Below are positions 55,132 through 64,000 of a stretch of 64,000 nucleotides of DNA, piece after piece. The stretch's first letter is position 1. Each line of letters begins with the position of its first letter. The stretch comes from Zanthoxylum bungeanum (lineage: Eukaryota; Streptophyta; Magnoliopsida; Sapindales; Rutaceae): contig SKCR01017708.1 of assembly GCA_019454045.1 (NCBI GenBank), positions 1 to 64,000 of the forward strand, written 5' to 3'. The translations under genes and the position numbers were made by a program. Below the pieces are notes generated by a model. The model saw only the letters and a program-made list of their open reading frames with translations, was not told the origin of the DNA and ran no database searches.

Positions 55132-56761
55132 TGATAAGTGTGGTTTATACCCACTTATTATGGCATTCTCAGCTTATTATTTTGTTATAATTCGAGATAT
55201 TTAATATCATTTATAATTTATTTTATGTTTTATTTGTATGAGCATCAATACATGGATCGGGGAATAATTGCACGTGTTTTGGGAAATTTCGGGACAGCGC
55301 CATTGGCAAAAGCAATTGAGGCGCCACGGCGCCTTCACATGCCAAAATATCCATATAAAAGGCAGAGGATATGGCGCCGCGGCGCAGCTTAATGGAGCCG
55401 CAATGCCCAGAATTGGAAGGAAGCCATTATAAAAGCATGCACGTGGGTTTATTCTTTGTTAAGTTGAAAGAAAAATTAAAGAAATGCATGCAAGGTGGGC
55501 CGCAACTTTTGACCAAAATAAGAAGAATTGAAAAGGAAAAAAACGTTAACCAAGGAGGGCAAGCTCACATAAAAGAAGAAAGAGAAGACTTTGAATTGGA
55601 AAAGGACATTGAAGTGGGCCCAAATACAAAGATAGTGAAGTAGGTTTCCAATATAAAAAAAGTTGACAAAATTAAGAGAGCAGCAGCGCAACAATTAAGC
55701 GCCATGGCGCCCTCAAGCACACAATTCTCATACAAAATGCCGAGGATTATGCGCCGCGGCGCTGCGGAAGAAATAAAAGGGCGCATTCCACGATTCAATT
55801 TTTAGGGTTTTTAATAATCCTAATGACATCCAAAGACTCCCAGCCTCAACTATAAATATAACATTACATCCAACACTCAAGGGGAGGCTAATACAGAGCA
55901 CAAAACACAGAAACACATATTTTTAGAGATCCAAGGAGAGGATTGAAGAGCGACAAGAGGAGATTAAGGCTGTGACATCCGAAAAGGAAGAGATTCAATT
56001 CGGGTTTTATCTTCTTATTTCTTTCTTAAAACTCTAATGATTTCCATTAAATTCGTGGCTTGATTATTTATTGTTTTATCTTTTGTCATGAATTTACTCC
56101 TTAATTTTGGAGAACGATTGTAATCTATGCTCAAACCTTGTATTTTGTTTATCAGTTTTGTAATGAAGTTTTATTAATTATTTATATTCTTTTGAGTTTA
56201 ATGCTTCTTGATTGCTGGCCACAATTTGAGATGATGAATGTTTAGAATCTATCACTCGAGAGAGGGGATTTTGAATAGATCTAGAGAATATAACCTAGGA
56301 TTTTATAGAGTTCGAGAGAATCTGTAGTCCTTTGAAGTCGTTAAAATAGAATCACAAATCGTAATGAGTTGTTAACTATTGGATTTTTATAGAGATATCG
56401 AAGTCTATAGTTGATAATATTTTCACTCGGCACTCAAGAGAGGGAGTGAATATTTTAGGATCTTGACTTATAATAATATAACTGAACAAAGATTAATTGG
56501 CATGAAAAATACATAGGAGACAGCTAGGTGAAATCAGGATCCAGAATCTCTATCGTATTAGTTCCTCCTATTTTATTATTTTTATATTTTATTTATTTAT
56601 TAAAAATCTTTATTATTTATCGTCTAAATAAAGTTAGGATTATCAATTGTAGTACTTAGTGCGAGTTAACACAATCTCTGTGGGTTCGACACTCTTAACT
56701 CATATTTATACTAAAACTTGACACCGTACACTTGCGGTACGATATAAAAAATATCACAACA
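55132..56761 (+). mobile_element. Element K 3' LTR
   Basis: TGATAAGTGTGG to AATATCACAACA, 1630 bp, the partner of 50742-52384. The frames at 55138-55643 and on the minus strand at 55476-55916 are chance frames over LTR sequence, also present in the 5' LTR. Confidence 0.95.
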
Positions 56762-56766
56762 TGTAT
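56762..56766 (+). repeat. Target site duplication of element K, right
   Basis: TGTAT repeats 50737-50741; copia G RT sequence resumes after it. Confidence 0.92.
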
Positions 56767-57548
56767 ATAAGACGGTTAGTGGGAGCGCACTGACAATGAA
56801 TGTTCTATAAGCATGACTTTCATTAAAATTCTCCATGGAATACCTGGGAGAAGCAAGCTTTATTCTAGGAATAAAGATCTATTGGGATAGATTTATAAAG
56901 CTGCTGACACCCTCCCAGAGTTCGTACGTTTTGAAATGTACGTGACTTGATGTCTCATATGCTTTAAGCACATGTAGACAAAATAAGGGCAATCCATTTG
57001 ATGGTCACTGGATTGATGTAAAAAACATCCTTGAGTATCTTGGATGAACTAAGGATTCTTTCTTAGAATATGGGGAATGGAGAACTTGAGATGACTGGGT
57101 TCATCGCTGTAAGTTTCCAAACAGATGAAAACGACTGTAAGTCGCAATGAGGGTACTATATAGTTTGAATAATGGAACAGTGAGCTGGAAATCTTCCAAG
57201 CAAGATACTGTTGCCGAATAAACAACAAGAACGGAACATTGCTGCAGTTAAGGCAGCAATAGAAGCATTTTGGATCCAAATAATTCCTAATTAGATTAGG
57301 AATAGTTCTATTAGCAGCTGAGCTAGGCTACAGCGCAGGCTAGAAAACCACGGTCTCATCAATGATCCAAGTATGTACTTCAACTAATTCATTTGATTCG
57401 TTCGATCATACATTGGAGCGATGTGATGAACGAATAAATCGCATCAGATAATAATCTTACAAATCCGCTGACGAAAGCTGTTTCTCAGCAGAAGTTTGAG
57501 CGACCCGTACATAGTTCAAGTGTTAGAAACTTGAGTGATTGTCTATAG
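56767..57548 (+). pseudogene. pol: Copia G pol remnant, second part: RT end and RNase H
   Basis: It is homologous to the RT-RNase H end of copia C and to copia A (13528-14345). Recognisable pieces are the stretch after YVDD (56810-56890), the KNILEYL-like region (57020-57060), GTVSWKSSKQDTV-like sequence at ~57177-57215, and the end ..NPLTKAV.. at ~57455-57480. Stops and shifts break it in many places. The purine tract AAGTGGGAGAT follows at 57552-57562. Confidence 0.82.
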
Positions 57549-57562
57549 GCCAAGTGGGAGAT

Positions 57563-59857
57563 TGTTGGATAATTATGACCATAGAATCACTATTTGTACA
57601 GAACATGGTGTTGTTGTACAAATCAACTATGTGATAAAGGAAATTGCTCTTTTATCATTTGTAATTGGATTACCTGAATATATAAAAGATAAAAGTCATT
57701 ATGATTAGTTCCGGATTAATAAGATATGAGACAGTATTAATCCACAAAGGTTTAATCATTAAATATCCCTAGTCGTAGTATTATCGAGACTGGACATCGA
57801 TAATGCGGAATAGGATAGTATTATACTTGTGCGTGTTATGGAAGCGTAACGACATAGTTATCATATATTTGGGTATTGGATACGCATGCAAGTGTAATAG
57901 GAGGTTCTGTTTACCGATGGTACAGACACAACTTCACTCTGGATAGACCCCTCGGAATCCCATTGGTAGTATGACTATGTGTCCATGGGAATCCGAATCA
58001 GGGTAGGTGTATTTGGTGTTAACCTGAGACTTGCATCGCTAATACTTGCGACAATCAATATACTTTGATTTTGGTCGTCCAGGGCTTTAACACGTTCTGT
58101 GTACGTCTCTTCTGGGTATACTGAGAATTGTACTGTATTGGGTGTGATGTCAAGATGAAAGTATCACTTCAGTCATATGGAGATGATGTTCACGCAGTGA
58201 TACAGAACTGGTACTCTAAGTGCTATAGCCATCGGGGAAGTATGACTAGGTCATGACTTTCTGATAATAAAGAGACTAGTTGTTTGTGATCTGATATATG
58301 CTTCGTACGGGGCAGACACAACTCCATGCCTTGCTTGTGACATCCGATACTGGATCGTAATACGCAATACTTCATATACTACGCGTGACAAAGATCATAT
58401 ATTCCGTAGCAGAATATTTCTGGAGAATTGGGTAGACACGGTGTTGTGCTAGAAGCCAATCATGTCTTGTAAATCGGTAGAAACGTGGTACCGGGTACGC
58501 ACGTGTTCAGATAGTTCGATGACTGTATTTACTGCCAACATATCCAGGGATCTCTTAAGTCGCATCCCAAAGATTCACCGATGATGTTTGACTCGAACAA
58601 TATTAATCTGGAATTAATTAAGAGAGAGAATATTAATCTGAGATTAATAAAGAGAGAAAATTAATTTGAGATTAATTACCGCAAGAATTAATCTGGGATT
58701 AATTATCAGAGAAAGAATTAATGTATGATTAATTGCGTCGAGAATTTATCTGGGATTAAATTCGTTGAGAGGAGAGAACGCGATTAATTTGGAATTAATC
58801 TGTAAAATAAATTTAATAGTTAAATTAGATTTTACTATTTAATTAATTTAATTGGGCTAAATAATATATTAGATATATTAATTGAAATTGGATTTCAACA
58901 GAAAATTAAATTGGATTTTAATTTTAGCGAACGAATTAATTTGGAATTAATTCGCGATCGATTTCCATAATAATTTTACGGGGTATCATTATTTAATTAA
59001 ATTGGATTTAATTATATTACAATGGAAAAATTCGATTAATTGGATTAAACGAATCCTAACCAAAGTGTGTTGTATAAGCCAACAAAATTTTAAATTAAAT
59101 GAATAGGACCCATGACTTATATCAATTGTCAATAATTGATGTAAGTAGTTGGCAATGTCATCATTGGATTTGATATATCAACAACTACCAAATACATAAC
59201 ACCATTCAAAATTGATTTTTAGAAATTCTTTTTAATCTCTCTCTACCTTTGGTCGAAAAGGCCATCAGGTTATTTTCTTTCTCTGGCCGAAATGGCCAAT
59301 TTAGTAAACAATGGTCAACGTGGCCCCTGTTTTTCTTTAATAAATGGAAATGAGCTGTAGGCCATAGGTAAAAAAAGCTTTTTGACTTTTAAAAAACCAA
59401 AAGGTTTTTGGCCGATCAACATTGGCCTTTTGATTTTGGTGAAGGCCGAAAGTTTAAAAGCAAATGGCTGCTCTCTCTCTCATAGATAATTCGGCCGAAT
59501 GAGAAAAGCAAATAAGTTGCAGGCCGAAAATTAAGAAAAAGGCATGTAGCTTTCTCTCTGACTTTGGAAGTCATGGCCGAATGGCTTATTCCTTTGAGGA
59601 GGCCGATTACTTCTCTCTCCATATGGCAAATTTACTTCTCTTAAGGAGATCAAATTTGTTCCATTTGTTCTTGCTAACACATATGAGAGTCAAAATGATG
59701 GTGATAGGGATACTCACCCAAGAGCTTGGAAGCTTCAACATCCATGAAAAGTTTTGAACTCAAGCCGATCAATGTAAGTCTTCCGCAACTTATTTTTGAT
59801 TATTATTCACACACGAATCACGCTTAGAGATCCCGTGGCATGTCTAGGACACTAACA
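57563..59857 (+). mobile_element. Copia G 3' LTR
   Basis: TGTTGGATAATTATGACC to GACACTAACA, 2295 bp, the partner of 43994-46289, with scattered substitutions and indels (more than between the K or C LTR pairs). The donor-like GTAAGTC at 59774 is intact here. The hairpin array lies at ~58600-59050. Confidence 0.93.
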
Positions 59858-61100
59858 TGACTTGTGTTGATGATGATTAGCATGATTAATTATGTAAATT
59901 GGTGTTTTGGAAATGTTAATTTGAATAATTAATTATGGCTATACACTTTAGTTAATTAAATTGTGATATTGAGAATATTGGAATTTAATTAGTTGGGCTA
60001 AATTTGGAATTGGGCTTAAAATATTGTATTTGGGCTTATTGGGCTTGGTTGGGCCAAGTTTGGTTTAGGTTAATTGGTTGGATCCAATGGGCCTAAAACC
60101 ATTTTCATAAAGTCCAAATATAATAAAATGGGCATTTAAAATTTTAATTGGGACTAATGGGCCTAAATTAATTTTTGGCAAATGGTGATTCCTTGTTGGG
60201 CTTTGGTTGCCAAAGCCCATGCCTTATAAATTAATTGAAAGCCCATTGGACTTTAATTAAATTGACATTGGATGTTAATTGAGCCTTGAGACTCGTTAAG
60301 ATTAGATTTAGAATCTAAGTCGCAAAGGCGCATTAAAAAGTGTAATTATTTATTTTGGAATTAAATCAAGAATTAGTATTGAATACGAATTAAATTGGAT
60401 TTTATATTGTAGTTTGATATAATGCAAGAATTCGTACTTTGAGTACTTATTCTTAAAAGAGTTGGACTCGCGCAAATCAAATCGTTGTTTGAACATTGGA
60501 TGATCATTAATTTCAGATTAATTAATTGAATTAGATTGATTGATAACATGTTTTGTGTGAATACATGGATGTGATGTATAAATAATGTATATCGGATGAA
60601 TATTAGATGGGTGATGGAAATTTTGGAAATTATTGTAATAAATTTAGAATTTATTAAATTGGACCTGCGTGTCCAGCCTATTACCTCTTGATTTTTTATA
60701 TTTATCTTCTCACATATTCCCTTCAATGTAAATGAGGTTTCTTTAAAAGTGTTATGTAATTGGGTAGAAGTAAGAATTGTGCTAGCATGAGAGAGGAAAA
60801 GGAGAGATTTGTTCTAGGAACAAAATATTTTAAATATACATCTGCATATCATTATTAATTTATTTACCGCGCCTTATTATGATTTTAGAATGCATGCTTA
60901 AGGGTGTATGATGAGACCTAATCAAAGATAATTAATTGGTTGCCAATTATGCGAAAAACCCTCAATTAATATTAAGTGTTTTCCTTCCATTGAATAATTC
61001 ATTCTCAAGATCCAAGATTGGCACTGGTTTGTTGGCCAAGTCAAGACCTTTGTCCATCGCGGATGTGTTTGAATCATGAAGTCTTTGTTCCATATCGCAT
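59858..61100 (+). mobile_element. Copia F leader, second part
   Basis: It continues F's leader after the G insertion: TGACTTGTGTTGATGATGAT joins on to ..GTTGGACA at 43993. Landmarks are AATTGGACCTGCGTGTCCAG (60658), TTGTTCTAGGAACAAAAT-like sequence (~60808) and a TTGTTGGCCAAGTCAAG motif (61029). It is cut by LTR H at 61101. No gene is present. Confidence 0.82.
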
Positions 61101-61857
61101 TGTTAGACAATTATGACCCATATCGTCACTATTTGTAAAAGACATTGTGGTTTTTGTACAAATTAACTATGTAGAAATGGAAATTGTATTTTATCATTTT
61201 TTAATTTGATTACTTAAATATATAAATGATAAAAGTCCTTATGATTAGTTCCAGATTATAAGATATGAGATAGTATCAATCCATAAATGTTTAATCATTA
61301 AATATCCAAAGCCGTAGTAATATCGAGACTAGACATCGATAATGCGGAATAGACTAGTATTGCACTTGTGCGTGTTATGGAAGCGTAACGGCATAGTTCT
61401 CATATATTTAAGTATTGGGTACTTATACAAGTGTGATAGGAGGTTGTGGTTACCGATGGTACGAAAACAGCTTCACTCTGGATAGACCCCGCGGAATCCC
61501 ATTGGTAGTATGAATATGTGTCTATGGGAATCCGCATCAGGGTAGGTGTATTTGGTCTTAACCTGAGACTTACATCGCTAGTACTTGCGACAATCAATAC
61601 GCTTTGATTTTGGTCGGCTATGACTTTAACAGGTTCTGTGTACACCTCTTCTAGGTTTATTGAGAATCGTAGTGTATTGGGTTTGATGTCAAGATGGAAG
61701 TATCACTTCAGTCATATGGAGATGATGATCACGCAGAGATACAGAACTTGTACTCTAAATGGTTGCAACCATCGGGATAATATGACAAGGTCATGATTAT
61801 CCGATTAAAGAGGCTAGTTGCTTGTAATCCGATATATGCTTCGTATGGGGCAGACAC
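61101..61857 (+). mobile_element. LTR H, start only
   Basis: It begins TGTTAGACAATTATGACCC and follows the family pattern for ~757 bp. It is cut at GGGGCAGACAC by LTR I. The rest of H is not in the window. Confidence 0.88.
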
Positions 61858-63382
61858 TGTTGGACAATTATGACCCATAGCGTCACTATTTGTACAGATC
61901 ACGGTGTTGTTGTACAAATTAACTATGTGACAAAGGAGATTGCACTCTTATCATTTGTGATTAGATCACCTAAATATATAAATGATAGGATGTCCCTATC
62001 TTTTGTTCCTGAATTGAGAATGATATGAGACAGTATCAGTCCACGAAGGATAAATCATTAAATATCCCTAGTCAGAGTATTATCGAGATTGGACATCGAT
62101 AATTACGTAAAAGACTAGTATTACACTTGTGCGCGTTGTGAGGGCACAACGTCATAGTTCTCATATATTGGTTATATGATACTCATGCAAGTGTAATAGG
62201 AGGTTGTGTTTACCGATGGTACGGGAAACATTTTCGCTCTAGATAGACCCCTCAGAACTCCATTGGTAGTATGACTATGTGTCTATGGAAGTCCGACATC
62301 AGGGTAGGTGTATTTGGGCTTAACCTGAGACTTTCACCGCTAATACTTGCGACAATCAATATACTTTGGTTGCGGTCATTCAGGACTTTAACAGGTTCTG
62401 TGTACGCCAATACTGGGTATATTGAGAATCGTAGTGTGTTGGGTGTGATGTCAAGACGGAAGTGTCACTCCAGTCATATGGAGATGATGGTCACATAGGA
62501 TACGGTACTGGTTCTCTTAAGTGCTGCAGCCATCGGGATAATATGACTAGGTCATAGTTATCCGATATAGAGACTAGTTACCAGACATCTGATATGTGCT
62601 TCATACGGGGCAGACACATTTCCAACCCTAGGCCTAGCACGTGATCATCCGATACAGGACGGAAATACGCAATACTACGGTATACTACACTTGATATAGA
62701 TCCTTTATTCCTGTAAGGATATTTCCGGAGAATTGGGTAGGCATGGCGCTTTGCTAGAGGCCAACCTTTCCTTGTAAATCAGTACAAACGTAGTACTTGG
62801 TACTTACGTGTTCGGATAGTCCGACGACCGAATTTATTGCCAACATATCTGGGGATCTCATGGGTCGCTTCCCAAAGATTCACCGATGACGTATGACTTG
62901 CACTCTAAATTAATTTGGGATTAATTAGAAGAGATAGAAAATTAATCTGGGATTAATGGCGAAGATATTTTATCTGGGATAAAATATCAATTAAAGAGAG
63001 ATAACGATTAATTTGGAATTAATCGGTAAATTAATATATTCGATATATTAAACGAAATTGGATTTCGACGCGGAATTAAAATTAGATTTTAATTCGGGTG
63101 AACGAATTAATTTAGATTTAATTCGTTAGCGACCTGAATAGTGATTTCGCTAGGCGTAATCATTTAATTAACGACGCAACGAAAATTCGTTAATTTAGAA
63201 TTTGTGAACCCGAGCCTGAGATTATTTGCAAGTGCATTCGCATTTCGAATTCGAGTGCGGCACGCAAGTCAAATCAAGCGTCAAACCATTAGTCACATCA
63301 AGCGTCAAATCATTAATCACTTTGAGTGATGTGACAACTTGTCACTTGATTTGATTGATTGATGGATTGATGGAGGTGGTTG
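61858..63382 (+). mobile_element. LTR I, interrupted at its 3' side
   Basis: It begins TGTTGGACAATTATGACCC. It covers the paired regions and the hairpin array (~62910-63200) and is cut at ..GGAGGTGGTTG by LTR J. It belongs to the same subfamily as J (ATCAGTCCACGAAGGATAAA). Confidence 0.88.
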
Positions 63383-64000
63383 TGTTGGACAATTAAGACC
63401 TATAGCGTCACTATTTGTACAGATCATAGTGTTGTTGTACAAATTAACTATGTGACAAAAGAGATTACACTCTTATCATTTGTGATTAGATCAACTAGAT
63501 ATATAAATGATGGGAGGTCCCTATGATTTCTTCCTGGACTGAGAATGATATGAGACCGTATCAGTCCACGAAGGATAAATCATTAAATATCCATAGTCAG
63601 AGTATTATCGAGATTATACATCGATAAATACGTAAAAGACTAGTATTACACTTGTGGGTGTTGTGAGGGAACAACGTCATAGTTCTCATATATTTGGGTA
63701 TAGGATACTCACGCAAGTGTAATAGGAGGTTGTATTTTACCGATGGTACGGGAAACAGCTTCGCTCTGGATAGACCCCTCAGAATTCCATTGGTAGTATG
63801 ACTATGTGTCTATGGAAATCCAAAATCAGGGTAGGTGTATTTGGTCTTAACCTGAGACTTGCACCGCTAATATTTACGACAATCAATATACTTTGGTTGA
63901 GGTCGTCCAGGGCTTTAACAAGTTCTGTGTACGCCAATACTAGGTATATTGAGAATCGTAGTGTGTTGGGTGTGATGTCAAGACGAAAGTGTCACTCCAG
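63383..64000 (+). mobile_element. LTR J, running off the window
   Basis: It begins TGTTGGACAATTAAGACC and matches I closely for the 618 bp seen. Stem S1 carries changed but matching arms: CTCTTATCATTT (63470-63481) and AAATGATGGGAG (63505-63516). Confidence 0.88.

Larger units (their letters stand above)
50742..56761 (+). mobile_element. Element K: complete non-autonomous Athila-derived LTR element
   Basis: A 6.0 kb element with two LTRs (1643 and 1630 bp), a tRNA-Asp-type primer site, a polypurine tract and a perfect 5 bp target duplication TGTAT. The 2.75 kb interior holds only a gag-like remnant and untranslated sequence; there is no protease, RT, RNase H or integrase. It must have moved with enzymes made by an autonomous Athila relative. 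It lies inside copia G's RT gene, so it is younger than G. Confidence 0.95.
43994..59857 (+). mobile_element. Copia G, two LTRs, gag mostly deleted, split by element K
   Basis: A plus-strand copia with 2.30 kb LTRs, the largest of the family here, initiator-Met primer site, ~2.3 kb leader, decayed pol and polypurine tract. Without K it is about 9.8 kb. Most of gag is missing: the gag start and the zinc knuckle lie ~100 bp apart, while C has ~700 bp between them. The left flank (..TTGGACA) and right flank (TGACTTG..) join into continuous leader of F without a visible 5 bp duplication. Confidence 0.9.

Overview
The window looks like heterochromatic nuclear DNA of a flowering plant, probably a eudicot. 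It is AT-rich, and I could not support a single intact host gene, rRNA or tRNA. Nearly all of it is LTR retrotransposon sequence, inserted layer on layer. Two classes are present: Ty1/copia (initiator-Met primer sites, and the pol order protease-integrase-RT-RNase H) and Ty3/gypsy of Athila/Tat/Ogre type (a tRNA-Asp-type primer site, plus a second one that I assign to tRNA-Arg from memory).

Left part (1-14345). The 3' end and LTR (1108-~3088) of one gypsy element run into the gag of a second gypsy element that has almost no pol (3099-4180). The second element continues through two tandem arrays (4870-5900) to a 3.55 kb 3' LTR (6070-9623). Next come a copia leader fragment (9624-~10630) and, on the opposite strand, the 5' LTR of a related gypsy element (10852-13527). 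That last element sits inside a decayed copia pol gene (element A, 13528-14345).

Central nest (14346-36466). Copia A's 3' LTR is split by copia B (minus strand, 15131-31621, target duplication GTGAC). B is itself split by copia C (minus strand, 19907-30301, target duplication AAACC). C is the youngest copia here: its two LTRs are almost identical and gag-pol is broken mainly by single-base indels. To the right lies the leader and 5' LTR of copia D (minus strand, 32816-36466).

Right part (36467-64000). Two minus-strand gypsy LTR fragments and a short unexplained stretch lead into plus-strand copias E, F and G, each inserted in the leader of the previous one. G (43994-59857) has both LTRs but lacks most of gag. 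It is split by K (50742-56761, target duplication TGTAT), a complete 6 kb Athila-derived element with no pol. F's leader resumes at 59858 and is interrupted by LTR H, which is interrupted by I, which is interrupted by J at the window edge.

How the parts relate. Elements A, C, D, E, F, G, H, I and J share one LTR family of about 2 kb. Comparing the copies by eye shows paired regions with matching changes on both arms, a run of short hairpins, and a conserved splice-donor-like site that pairs with an acceptor-like site just before gag, implying removal of a ~2.5 kb leader. These are the strongest candidates for undescribed biology here. K and G lack gag or pol functions and, if mobile, would have needed proteins from relatives.
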